Source of the DNA: Clavelina lepadiformis
Taxonomy: Eukaryota > Chordata > Ascidiacea > Aplousobranchia > Clavelinidae
DNA: 64,000 nt
Assembly (NCBI RefSeq): GCF_947623445.1
Contig: NC_135245.1
Coordinates: 2,549,501 to 2,613,500 of the forward strand
Direction of reading: 5' to 3'
Part shown: piece after piece, positions 37,287-49,741 of the stretch
How positions within the stretch are numbered: position 1 is the first letter of the stretch
Layout: each line of letters begins with the position of its first letter
Notes under the pieces: model-generated
Seen by the model: the letters and a program-made list of their open reading frames with translations, nothing else
What the model was told of the DNA's origin: nothing
The model's database searches: none
Position numbers and translations under genes: made by a program

Positions 37287-38798
37287 ATGTCATCCTTTGA
37301 AGGCAAAACAGTTACAGTGACCACAGTGGTCCAACCAGAGATCAAAAACAAGAAGGCCATCAGAATACTTGGAGTAAGTAGCTACAAAATTATGTCGTTG
37401 TTATGACATGATATGATGTATAGTATAAGGATAATATTAAAAAAATTTTGTTGCTGATGTAAAAACTGTAATAGCAATCAGGTATAAAACGGGAGTGTTG
37501 TATATTGACGTAATATTGAAATGTATTTGCAAGTGTCATATTTTAAAAGAAAAACAAAACTTCTTTGCATTGACACAATATATGAATGGTGTGGAGGTAG
37601 GCTATGATACTCTTTCTAAGAATACGCTTTTTAACACAGATCATAGAAATCATCGTGGCAATTATCTGCATCGTCATTGGAATAACCGTCGCTGCCTTAT
37701 TAAGTACATCACCATCTGCAAGCTTGGTGAGCTACCGAGGTAGCACACAACTAATAAGCAATACCAATGCATTTGGATTTTATGGCAACCCTCAATTCAA
37801 CTTCGGTTCTGGAATTTGGTGTGGAATCTGGGTAAGACGATCACTTTCACTCGTCTGCGCTATTTGAATCATTCTAACGAGCTAACATACCTGCATCTGC
37901 ACAACGTTGAAACATTGAAAAGTCCAGCAAATACATTCAATGAGATGCTGCAAAATTTTACGTCCCCGGACCAATGTTGAAGAAACACGTTTTTAATCAA
38001 ATTGAGTTTTTATTTGTCATGAAAACGTCACATGTGTTTTTATAGATTCTCATATCCGGTGCTTTGGCTGTAGCTGCCGGTGGCAGTGGATCCTCAGTTT
38101 GTCTCGTGAGTTTTATATACTTTGTACAGGGCAGTTATTCGGTTTTTGAGCTGCTCTGTGAAAAAATTTACAATATAAAATCCATTATTTAAATTAAGTA
38201 CTTTTTTCAAGGTGAACTGCCATATTGGATTTGGTGTTGTCGGTGCCATCCTATCACTGTTACTAACAGCTTCCGCTGCCATCATCAGTCCTTTGCTGTT
38301 AGCAGCAGTTGTAAGTCATATAGAGCAAATCGTTTTTCATTTTAATGACGTTTGCTTTTATATTTTTACCTTAATTTTTTTTTTTTTTTTTTTTTCTTGT
38401 ATGTTCAAAACAAAAGTTATAAAGATCTTGACGTGTTTTGTTTGGTTGTTCGTCTCTTGCGTATACGTTTTTTGCTAAACTGGGCTGAAGTTCTTTTTCC
38501 TTTCAGCTTGGTGTTGGTCCCTTGGCCACCATTGCTTGGCTCCATGTTGTACTGGCTGTATTGGGTTTCATAGCATTCATTCTTCTGATCATTAGCACCT
38601 CCTTCGGATGTTGCTCGTCGCCAAACAATTGCTGTGCTTGTTGCTGTGGAATGCAACAGGTGAGGTTATTTGGAAGCTGTACTTAGCCCTCACATTGGGT
38701 TGAAATTTCATTTTTCTTTCCTTGTTGCGTTGCAGTCAGCAGCTTATCCGGGCCAGCCAATGCAAACATTTGGACAAAATTCAGAAGCAGATGTATGA
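37287..38798 (+). CDS. MS4A/CD20-like four-pass membrane protein (copy d)
   Basis: Six exons: 37287-37373, 37640-37831, 38046-38105, 38212-38310, 38507-38659, 38736-38798; 217 residues, all phase 0. It starts MSSFEGKTVTVTTVVQPE and ends QTFGQNSEADV. Membrane spans and the GSGIWCGIW motif are as in copy c. It keeps the exon 4/5 intron, which contains a long T run. It is the only cluster member on the plus strand, because it sits in the inverted block. No defect is visible. Likely a plasma-membrane protein; ligand and partners are unknown. Confidence 0.86.
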
Positions 38799-39159
38799 AG
38801 ACAAGAATGTATAAAGATCTTTATCTTTTTCTTCTTTACAGTTTTTCTCTTCCCTTTTAAATTTTCAGTGATAAAGTGTATTTTCCATTGTAATTTTTCA
38901 ATGTAATTTCAATGAATTCCTTTAATTAAACATAAACAATTCCGTAAATTGTTTATTTTAACTTGCCATGACCTTATCTGCTTTGGATTAATTTAGTCTT
39001 AGTCGTTAAGAGCTTGGTCTTTATTTAACCCTAATTCTTGCCTGCTCGTAATTGCTTTTGATTTTATAGGGTTCCATCGAACAGTTGACTGTGTGTGTTA
39101 GCCTACAAGGTATCTTCATCTTGTTTTAAGTAGCATGTAAGTAATCACCCTCTTGGCTG

Positions 39160-39165
39160 AATAAA
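39160..39165 (+). promoter_or_regulatory. Likely poly(A) signal of copy d
   Basis: AATAAA about 360 bases past the stop of copy d. The same hexamer is kept downstream of copy c on the other strand (near 30136). Confidence 0.5.
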
Positions 39166-39575
39166 AGAAGCTTTCATTAATTTGTAACATTATATTTTTC
39201 GAAAAGTATCTTGAGGTTTATAATCATCAGTTATAAAGCTTAACTTTTGCATTTTCCTAAACATTTTTTTGTACAATTGTGTTTCCTGTCTAACAATACT
39301 TATTGCAGTATTTTCATTAAAATACTTATATGTTGCTTTCATGTTGTAATTATTCCACTCATGTTCAGTAAAAAGTACTTATCAAGTACATGTTGTATGA
39401 TTAATTATATTTTCACCAATTAAAAAAACTCGGTTATTATAATAATGAGTCGGAGCCAGTGTCGTTAATCTCATTGTAAGTTTGTACAATAAGTCGACTT
39501 ATGATTAACTTTGACAGGATAAACAAGAACGGGAATTCACGGTTATAACCATATATATATATTTCTCATTGCACA

Positions 39576-40997
39576 ACATTGCTCTTGCTGAACAACGCAC
39601 GTCACAGCCCTTGTTGAGATCCGCGCTTGCAAATAAGGACGTTTCGTGATTGCTGGTCATATACTGGGTTTTGGTTTTTATTTGTAGTTTTTCGTTTTAT
39701 GCAAAAAACTTATGACATGCTTGTTTTCCAAATGCAGAACTGGTTTCAAAAAAACAGAATGCAGTCATTCACAAAAATTCCATCACCATACTAAACGTGA
39801 CGTCACCACCAAAAGTGTAAAAACACGTGACTTGAGACCTATTTCATTAGAGACCGGTCTCTTTAGTGACACAGGAAAATTACTACGTTTGGTTTACTTT
39901 GCTCAAAACCTCTGCGTCGTTTTCTTGTTTCCTACTGCTTAGGTGCAGATATAGCGGCCCATGTTATTTCAAAACTAACTAATTGCCCAAACCAACCCAA
40001 AGTCTCAAAATTATTAAAAAGTATCGGAACTGTGGACAGTGTTTAATTACTGGGCTGCTGTCGTTCGCATAGGGTTGAAATTATTTTGGCATATAGATGC
40101 ACTTATACTTACGGCTTCCCGCTGTCATCTAAATATAATTGAAAATTATAGCAACTTATGAATGAGTAGCCAGGCAAATTGAAATGGGATGCAATTGGGA
40201 GATTCTACTCGTGAAAATTACCAGCAAATGCGCCTCCATGACGTGTTTGGGTTTTGCGGAAATAATAAATTGAATATCATTAGGCCTATGGTTAACCCCG
40301 AACAGGAATGCAATACAGCATGTATACGATACAGCAATCATTAAAACAGTGCCAACTTCTTTGTTTCGTCATGTTAAAGTAAAATTAGCAAAAAGGGATC
40401 ATCATTCAAACAAGTTTTTTGTATAGGTTATATAAAGTGATTTCACCAAATTTTAAGCCCTTTTTACCTACAATTTGCATGCAAGCTTTCGTATACAAAA
40501 GAACGTCAGCTGTTTACTCTTTTCAACCAAAAACGTTAAAAAAAGTATTGTATTTTAAACTAAAAGTATTTTAAACCAAGTATTTTAGTATTTTTAGTAA
40601 AGTATTTTAAACCAAAAAAAACTATGTTACATTCACGAGCAGGTGTTTTATTTTCTGAGACAAGAACTTTTACTTTTTACGAAAATTAAGAAAAGAACAT
40701 ATCAAGAACGTTAAAAAATATTTCCTATTCGACTTTTAAAACAAGCAATTTTTTTTAGATATAAAATTGCATCAAGTTTGTAAACAATGTGCATGGCATA
40801 TCGTGCATAGATAATACAATAAGAAGGCGACATATGACACGAATCGCATAAGTAACAGGTTAAAATGTAATGAAGCAGCGTTGATTGAAGTGCTCGTGTG
40901 GATATATGATGACATATTTGTTTATGGCATTGATATATTACTATGACCCCTAAATCAGGGCGTTATAGCTTACTCTGTACGAAGGTGAAAACTCTTT
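39576..40997. other. Spacer after the MS4A-like cluster
   Basis: Single-copy, AT-rich DNA with no supported exon. It includes the 3' flank of the His-rich membrane protein gene. Confidence 0.5.
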
Positions 40998-41866
40998 TCA
41001 GTTGTCACCGACTTGATGATAAGCTGGTGGAAGATCATAATGGTCGTGAGAACAACTCGGACTTTCTCCGCTCGTGTCGTTCACGTGAACGTCAAACGTT
41101 GTCGAGTCTCGTTTTGTGTCTGAAATCACATCGGCTTTTAGTTCCACTTTCTTCGGCGATGGATGCTCGTTTTTTCCGGCAGAAACTCCCAACACTCCGG
41201 GAGCCTCTAAGGTGAGAGTTGTTTCTGCTGTCTTCGATGTGGTTGCCACCAAACTGTGATGGTTTCCAAAGTCTGCAATACCAGGCGCCGCCGCGCCAGT
41301 GACGGTTGACGTTAGGACGATTTCTTGAAATAGGGCCGAACTGTGGTTGTGAGGTTTCTTTTTTATGGTCAGACGCTTGCGGTAGCTAAAAACCAAAATA
41401 AATATTGTTTTACTATTGCTTCTTGAATGGAATGATAAGTATCTACAGCTTATAAATTAATAATTTATCTTTAAAAGTCCCACTTGCCGCAAAGTCAACC
41501 AAAACAACTAAAATATTTCAACATAACACAAATGGAAAAAATTCGAAAAGAAAAAAGAACCGAAAATCGAAAGAGTTTAAGGCTACACCAAGCAATGCCT
41601 ATTACCTGGAGGCACTTATCACAAACCACTCACCATCTGTACACCACAAAGAAAATGTATCCAAACATCAATATGAAAAGTATCATGGCAAGAAAGGACA
41701 TCCACGTGATCAGATGATGTGAGACGTGATGTTCATCCCCGTGATGAGTTGAATTGCCGTGATGAGTGGAGTTGCCGTGATGTGATGACTCCCCATGATG
41801 GGTGGAATTGTCATGATGTGATTCACTTTGACCCGTGATATGAGTAGCGTAGGTGGTGTTGGACAT
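40998..41866 (-). CDS. His-rich single-pass membrane protein with PPxY tail
   Basis: Two exons, 41866-41634 and 41385-40998, joined in phase 2; 206 residues. The start is the first ATG (MSNTTYATHITGQ); an upstream in-frame TTG is not a likely start. The N-terminal part has a His-rich repeat (units like NSTHHG and SSHHG, with N-glycosylation sequons NST). Then comes one membrane span in ITWMSFLAMILFILMFGYIF, followed by VVYRCYRKRLTIKKK, a basic stop-transfer region. With no signal peptide, an N-outside orientation is likely. The cytoplasmic tail of about 120 residues ends in DLPPAYHQVGDN, where PPAY is a WW-domain binding motif. The His repeats could bind metal (inference). I do not recognise the family. 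Confidence 0.78.
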
Positions 41867-44523
41867 TTTTCCTATCAACTGGTATTAAGAAAATTTACCC
41901 TTCAAGCTTTGCTGAGCTTCGAGAAGTTCATTGAAGGCTGGTTTAATTTTAATGACACGTGATAAGGTCTTCGGTTCAGTAACAAGAGGGTCACTTGAAA
42001 CATTTGGCAGCTGACTTGCCGGTATCATTCACCTATAACCTAAATGGTTAAAACAAACTGTGTTTAACACTCTTGGCGTTTGCTACAAAAACTGCATGAA
42101 CCAGTGGAAGAGCCATAGCAGAAATTTCTAAAGAAAAATTGTGTGACGCTATAGTTGCCACACAAAATAGTTTTTCTATTAACTCAGGTTGACTAACGAC
42201 ATAAAAATCTTACTTCATGGGGCTCATGAAAAAATTCAATTTATGATAAAATTATCTTCATGCTTTTTTGACATGTACCTTCCGCTTACCCCCTTTAATT
42301 TTGCTCCATTTCGCTTTTATCAGGGAGCCATGACCCTGATTAGGAATCACTGCTCTATGCCAACTTACTGTAGATTAACAAATCTTATTTATATCTTATG
42401 CCTTCCTTTGTTCAACATTTTATCAACAAGCTACATTCAATCGCTGCTGATTGTATACAACATCAACAAAGCATGTCTGTGATTTAACCATCCTAATATC
42501 ATCAATAACTATCGTTTTATTTGTAAACGAACGAACACGGGACATAATATAATGCAGTGTTGCGGACGAAATGAAAGTAATTGAAGCGTTAAAGCAGGGT
42601 GCTTGTTGGTGAAGTGAAGCGCAATGAGGTTAAGCTGATCATTGTGGCCGTTTTTAGACAACAATTGCAACGCTTTTTACGTCAGCAGTGACAAAGCATT
42701 ATATTTCGATCCATTTCAAAGATAATTCTACTCAAGTCGCCAAAATTATTCCTTCTTGTTCGCCCTCTGTAAATAACATACCGTGCACAACAAAAGAACT
42801 AAACAAATTAAGTAAACATTTGTTGAACAGTCGCCACTTTGTTCACTAAGAAATGTCAGTCCCTGTTTTGTCAAGACATATTGTTAGAAGTAATTCCCTG
42901 AAGTTTGTTGTGGTACCACAAACAGTTGCGGTTGTATGATGCTTTCCAAATTTATTTACAGTGAGTTAATAGTCAGTAAAAGCCCAGAAGTGTTCTTTGC
43001 AAATTCTAGTTAAATTTGATTATTTTCAAATTTCAAGCTTTCCAAGCCCTTTTCGGGTTATCTCAGTACGGCTAATCGCCATGGAAGTTTACCAAAAACT
43101 TACCGGCGTAGAAGTATTAATACGTGGTAATGGGACTGTACGAAGCGACCTATGCGCATGTTTTCACGTCCTGAGCTTTCTCGAAAGTGGTGGAAGCAAT
43201 TCGCTTGATGCGAAGTAATACCACGCGTTAACAATGTGTTGTTTAATATACAATATAACTTAGATAGTCTGTGCGACGGCGGATGTCTGTCAGTAACAGA
43301 GGCACAACCGTGACGTATTTAATGCCCTGTAATCGTGACATAACTAAATCATCATTCAAGACGTGACGTGATACGGCCTGCTACTTACATCTGCGAAACT
43401 GCTAAGTTGGTAAAAACGCTTTATTAAGCATGCTTATGTTCAACTAGTCTGATAGCAAGCCATGAACTAAACCTCACTTAGTTACAACCGTTATTTTTGT
43501 GCTCTAATAACACACCTGCATAAAAATAAAATAACCATACACAAGTTCCTGACTCACATCTTACTGCGGTAAACTTCAAAGTTAAACTAAGCTGCAAATT
43601 TACCAAGACATTTGTAGAAGCCGCTCTTACAAATCGAAAAGCGACTTGCAGCCTACCTTGTACATTGTTAAGTCGCAGCACGGCAACTGTCATACAATAC
43701 AACACAAACTGTATCGCTCAAATTGACCAACATTCCCTTTTTCCATAGTTATCTGTCGATGTAAGTTTTTCAAGAAGGCTGCCAAGCTAATAGGTGGACT
43801 AAGAACAACCGCAATAAAAATACTATCCTAAAACTTCTTCCAAAGCTTACATGTTATGTCTAGTTTCTAACGTTTTCCGAAAGCCTACCATAGCTCTAGA
43901 AATGAGCTATAACGTATAATAATAGACACATATAGCTTCGTTATGTGCACAGGAAGCTTACAGGATTAGTCATGCAGAAAACGTACGAATCAGTCACGAC
44001 TAAATTGGGAACAAAGCTAGTTGTTTAATGATTATTTCTACAACAAAAATTCACACAGTCTCAAATCAATACAATAGTCAACATTTCAAGAACTTTTTCA
44101 TCCCGTTTGCAGCCTTTTCGTTGCAAAGTGGTCGCTGGTAACACAACAGCCCATCCATAGCCTACTGAATGAGCTATTTCATATTATACAAACTTATATG
44201 TAAATGCATTGCATTGCTATATGTCTGTGCTCTTTACTCAGGTCTGCAAACTACGAGACTGAATGAAGCCTTCAAAATCATGACTTTAACAGTTTTATTA
44301 CCGCTCTGGCTTTAGAATATATGAGCCTTCTGGCAGTTTTCCTAGCACGTAAACCAGTGGTTTCAGTTGTCTAGAATTATACCATTCAGTCATGCGGCAC
44401 ATTTCAAAACGTTTTATTTGAAGCCAAGTTACAACAAAACGGTTGAGGGTACGCCAGGTAAAAACAACACCCAGTGTGAATCCAGACGTTATGTAAATGA
44501 CCGAAAATCAGCAACGTGTAAAA
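41867..44523. other. Spacer between the His-rich gene and the Ly6 pair
   Basis: I find no exon with both splice context and a domain pattern. Open frames are short and unconvincing. Small genes could be missed here. Confidence 0.45.
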
Positions 44524-45427
44524 TTAACCCATGTTCTTCAACAAGAATTGACAGAAAATGGTCAAAACGACCAGCAGGGTTAAAGAAGATTTCAGCTTGG
44601 TTGTTCCTCCACCTCGGTTGCACCCGTCTGTATTTTAACAGGGAAGAAATATAACATACTATGTTTCTCAAATATTGCTAATCACAAAATTAACCAACTG
44701 CGGTTATAACCAGAATTATCAGCTGATAACATAACGTGATAACTAACTTACCATCCTACTAATAAAAACAGGTCACCTTTATTGCAAGTTGTCGTGAATG
44801 TTTCCAATCCTTGGTCGTCGGTCCCTTGTCCATCATTCGCTTTTGTGTCGGTACAGCCGTATTCGGTTCTAGTTGTCCGTCTCGTAAACACGACTGTGTA
44901 TATATTGGGAAATCAAATAAATTTGTATTTCCTTCAACAGGTTTTGTCTTCCTGCGTTGCTATACACCGGTGCAGTGACTCCCGCTAACAAAACGCTAGG
45001 ATAACAGTAGTTTATGATGCTGATGTAGGCTAGTAAAGGAATCACCTACCTTTCTTAGTGACCACGATGCTACAAAAAGTTTGGTCGAAGTTACAACGGG
45101 TTGCTCGCGTGGTTTTGCAAGTATTAGAAGTTATTTGCCCTTCACCACCCTCAACTATGCTGCATTTGTAGCAACTGATTGCTTTTCCCACGACTGTATA
45201 AGGAAAACTTAAGTAAGAAGTTGTAGTATAAACAAACGGAACTTTAAAAGAAAATAATAACAGTTGAAATTTGAAGAAATGCTCTTACAGACTTATACAC
45301 CCACTTTATAAACGTTTGAAAATACCTGTAACCGTTAAGACAAGTTGTTTAACTTACCAACAAAGAAAAGCATAAACACCAGCAGAGTTAGCCCATGTTT
45401 GCTTATGTTCTTAATTTTACCTAGCAT
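44524..45427 (-). CDS. Ly6/uPAR three-finger GPI-anchored protein 1
   Basis: Exons 45427-45358, 45193-45050, 44893-44777, 44627-44524; 144 residues, all phase 1 introns. Signal peptide with LTLLVFMLFFV. The mature start is ISCYKCSIVEGGEG, the CxxC opening of Ly6 domains, followed by spaced Cys (NTCKTT, RCNFDQTFC, YGCTDT, TTCNK) and the closing Cys-Asn in DGCN, which is the family hallmark. A hydrophobic tail (LTLLVVLTIFCQFLL) follows, as in GPI-anchored members. Function unknown; such proteins act at the cell surface as ligands or modulators. Confidence 0.84.
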
Positions 45428-45890
45428 TTCAACTGCTGTGCAGATTAAAGGCTGCAGCTTTCCCCACTTAAACGAAATAGTTTAATAAACAACGATTATG
45501 CTTACAAATCTGGCCCTCTTCGCTATTTGCGCTTTTACCGAAACCGCCAAAAGAATTGCTAAAGGAAAGGGTAAGGTTTCTGCTCTTAGCTATTCTGTTT
45601 TCTAACAATATTTGGCTATAGCTGAAATACCATGCGGACAGTCTTAATATCAAACAGCCTGCTGCTGTTATATGAGCTTTGGTCACGTTTTGAATGTTTC
45701 AAGCCACGATTTATGTCGTTGGGCAGATTTCAGTGCATGAATTACTCTCAATATAAATCGAAAAAAATCAGACGTTGTATATCGTTTATGTGGCGTTATT
45801 TTATTGTTTATCAATTTAATCACATCGATAAGAAGACGAAGCATCAACTACACAAAGTTGGCATCGACAAAGCTTAAAGTAGTCTTTAAC

Positions 45891-47176
45891 TTAAAAAAGA
45901 ATGAAAGCCACTGATGACAACGTCGTGAAAACAACGGAAATCAAATGAATTCTTGCAGTTGAGTCCGCTCCTCCTCCATCTCCTCCGTCTCCTCCGCCTT
46001 CTCCGCCGACTCTGTTTCCGAATGGTCCGTTTTGGTTTTCAGGTCCGCTCTGTGGAAAGGTTTTAGGCCGTGGATCGTTGCAGCCATCTGCGAAAAAACA
46101 GTTTGAGTGGTTACAGCGGTTTCCGGTTTTACCATTGTAGTGGTAGAGATAGTTTTGCATTTGTAGCAACTGATTATTTTTTAAACTTTTTGTTGATTTG
46201 TTTATTTTTCATGCTCAAAGAAAAATATTACGTTATAATTGTTGTGGCCATATGAACTTTGATTAAAAACGCTTCTTTTCAGGTCGCCGGTATAACATTG
46301 TTCTAAGTGCATCGTACACTTTATTTAACACTAAATAACATTGTAACCCACGCACAAGTGCTTACGTGGACAAGCTCAAAAGTGAAAGACAGCTGTGTAT
46401 GAGCGTACTTTATAAAAGACAAACCTGTTGTACAAGTTGTAAGGCATTCCTGGGTTCCTTGGTTCTCAACGCATTCCCCGTTGCCAGACCTTGAGGAACA
46501 TTTTCTTGTTTCTGTGACGTAGGGAGACCCAACGAAGGCTGTGATGTACAAAAATAACACTTTTTCGTCTTTTCTAGTAGAAATTGTTTGTTTTCAGGTT
46601 CTTAGCTATAGGAGTTTTTATGTAGGCTAACAGTATACCGACTTAGTCTATTGGTCTTAATTGCATATTCGTTGAAATACAATAGCTCTTATAGACCAGC
46701 GTGTTATTTTCCTTACTGCTGGATTGAGTGAAAGTTTCACAAAATGTCTCCCCGAAACCGCAGAGAACTGGGGCGGTCACGTTCGTGCACTCGTCCGTCG
46801 TAATTGCGCCATCTACCGTGATCACATTGCATACGAAGCAATTGAGCGCATGAGCTTAAAGGAAGAAAAGAGTGATTAGACGTAAAAAACTACTTAAAGT
46901 TTAAAAAAATAGATTGACATAAGATTGTAGTCTATGCCACCTTGGCTATCTCTTTAGTTTTCAAAATATAAATCAAAGAAAGAAATGTTACTTTTCTGTA
47001 ATTCACTTTCTACAAATCGTTAAACTGCATAAAATTGCAAAGACTCAGTTTATGATGAAAGAACTAATGTAAGTTTAACTAACAACACGTTCTGACTCAA
47101 CTACTAAACCATAAGTAACAGAATTACCTTGAAAAGCAAGCAGCAAAACGAGGCCTCCAATTTGCAATCCGTTCAT
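45891..47176 (-). CDS. Ly6/uPAR three-finger GPI-anchored protein 2
   Basis: Exons 47176-47128, 46854-46717, 46538-46425, 46087-45891; 165 residues, phase 1 introns as in its neighbour. Signal peptide MNGLQIGGLVLLLAFQ. The domain opens ALNCFVCNV, continues with DECTNVT, VLCGFGETFCETF, TRKCSSRSGNGEC and ECLTTC, and closes with DGCND. An unusual stalk rich in Gly, Asp and Glu follows, then a hydrophobic GPI-type tail. The exon 2 donor is taken as AGCA|GTAAGG because it keeps phase and matches neighbour length. It lies head-to-tail with the gene at 44524, about 460 bases apart. Confidence 0.82.
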
Positions 47177-49741
47177 CTTATAAAGAACACTTAAACAACA
47201 ATTGAAGTATAGGCTATAAAGTTACGATTTACCCGAAATAAATCTAAATTTAATAAAAAATTATGTCATTACTAAATGACATTAGTACAATGGTTTATTA
47301 TACTGATATTGTTTTTAAATAAATTATTACCCATAATATTTTGATTTAATATTTTGAAGATTTTAGTTAATCAAATCATTTTCGATATATTGCTTTCCAC
47401 TATTTTGCCTTTAGTCATCGATTTACTTTTCTATGCTATCTCTGTAATTTACAAGTTTCATCTCAGTTTATATAAAGTATCTACAATTCCTCTGCTTAAA
47501 AGTGCGAGTTCCTCGTAAAAACTACACGCTTTTAAAGTTATGATATTTCAAGGAAATGAGGTTTTATTGCGTAATCAAAAACTCCTTATTGCACTGCCTT
47601 GTGTTGGATGTCCCTATGACACGACTGCTTGTGTTAAATTAGGATAAAGCAATTAATCTTTTTTGCCCAGCGCTGTTCGGAAACGCGAAAGAAAAACGTG
47701 GTAGTTTAACAAGATCTCTTGTCTGCGGTTTTTTTTACCTTCGTTAACATTTTGTCGACTTGGAGATTGTTTTAATCTAAGTTTAGTTTATAGGAGTTTA
47801 AATATTTCTACATGTCTTCAAAAAAACAACTTCATTGCGTTATTTAGAAAATCTGTTTGTCGCTTTGAACAGTATTATAACTCACACTTTCCTAAATGAG
47901 TGTTCCAAACTAAAACGAAAATAAGAAGGAAAAAGATGAATTCTTGAAAAATCAGATACGAAACGATATTTTTTACTTTACCTACGTGACGTTTTTCACA
48001 TCCGCTGTATCAATAGTGACGGATGGATTTTCCCATTCGTATGCAACTGTTATATTTGGAAACTTTTATATCCTACTGCATGCCTTACAATAAGCTGGTA
48101 AACATAGTCTGAGATTACCTAATAAGCCTCAAAGCTTTCGTAATCAGCCAACTTATTTCTAGATCTCAATTCTGTGAGATGTATGTTCGTGTTGTCTAAG
48201 ATCTGAAAGGCGCCAAGAAAGCTCACGACACACTCAGACATGCTGATGAAATAGGTACAAAGAAAAATGCAAATTTTGTTTAATTATCTCATTTCAAAGT
48301 TCATTTTGCAATCTATGTCTTTGCAATCATTTGGCGTGTCACCACGAGGACAACTTTTACACGGAAAATATGAACAAAATTGCGAAATTTGATATAGGAA
48401 AGTGTTGCTATAAAAACTTTCGTGTACAAGTTACAAGTAGGTCAATTCAAGTATGAATTGGTTTAATTAAAAAAATCTAAATCTTCCTGCAATTTCAGAC
48501 TTACTTACTAGGCTATAGGCTATTGAAATGTAAGAAAAAATTAACGCGGTTGTTATTAACCCTTAAGATTACTTGAGATTGTAAAGCGTTGCTAAAAGCA
48601 CATTGGTATATGTCACAAGCAAACCTATATTCAGCTATTAGTTAATTTAATAAAAAACACTTTAACCCTTTTGCAATCACTTTAAGCTGACTTGCCAGTC
48701 TATTGAAATGTAACGAAAAACATTAATATGGTTGTCATGCTTCCACTTTCAATCCAAGAAAAAAATCAAACAGTTCAGCTTGTTCTCATCAATTAAAAGT
48801 AACGTCTCACGCAAACTTCGTCAGTCATTACACACAATACTTCCCGTGATTGCAAAAGTTCCCGAGCAAAATTATAAAAACCATGCCAATTTCGTGACAA
48901 CGTTTCAAATGTTGTTGTCAGAACACCGTGTCTTGGAGCGGCATCTAGCGCTTGCAGTATATCACAAAAAAGTTTTTTTTTCAAAGGAGCATGTTTAAAC
49001 TTTTGTGTTGAGCAAGTTCTCCAGGATAATATTTTATCTATGCGGCTCTTTAATTCAGCATGTATTTTTACCAAAACCAACTTAAGCTTTTAGTGATTAT
49101 GTAAAAACCAGAAAAGCTAAATCCGTTTCTAAGTAGCTTATATAGAGGCAATTATTTCAACATACAGTATAACCTCCTTCTGCGTTGCTCGGTATGACAA
49201 GTAGCCACCTTACTGACGACATTACGGTTTTACGTATCCTGCTCACGCAGATGGATTGGGTACGTCGCGACGTCACAATTATAGTATCGATAGTTTGTAA
49301 ACCTGTTTCTGTTGCTCGAGGCGGTTATGACGCGGTATGACGTTGTCCAATAAAAAGTCAGCTTTGATGAGTTTTGCCAAGACCGATTGAAATAAACTTC
49401 AATCTAATCGGCGTAGAGGAAGTAACTTTACAAGAAGCAGCATTAAGTATTTTTACAACGTTTCAGTCGTTAAATTGTTCTATTCGTGCCAAGCCAGGAA
49501 TCAGTGAAATAAAATGAGGAACAATCAGTTGCTTCACTATCCCCAGTAACAAAACCATCAACTACTGTAGAAACGATGCTGCGTAGCATGTGCTAGGAAA
49601 AGAATAGCTACTGTAGGTGCCTTAAGAGAGATATAAGTAGGTCTGTGCAGTTTGATTTCGGATTATTTTAGGAATAACTAAAGAAGATTTTGTTTTCTGA
49701 TAATGTTTGTCACAGATCACGTGTTTCTTTGATTATTCACA
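47177..49741. other. Intergenic region before the FN3-LCCL gene
   Basis: Between divergently transcribed genes, so it should hold both promoters. No exon is supported. A loosely repeated stretch of about 180 bases (around 48480 and 48665) is present. Confidence 0.5.

Larger units (their letters stand above)
35735..39575. repeat. Segmental duplication, copy 3 (inverted)
   Basis: The reverse complement matches about 21395-25295 of copy 1 and the corresponding part of copy 2. It contains MS4A-like copy d on the plus strand. It lacks both the 806-bp MITE and the LTR-like remnant. The match ends near GCACAAC at about 39575. Confidence 0.82.

Noticed and set aside
43000-43218. 73-residue open frame on the plus strand
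   Set aside because: No domain, splice context or repeat support; likely chance.
48480-48760. Two similar stretches about 180 bases apart (TATTGAAATGTAA and nearby bases)
   Set aside because: Similarity is short and broken; no element or gene is supported.
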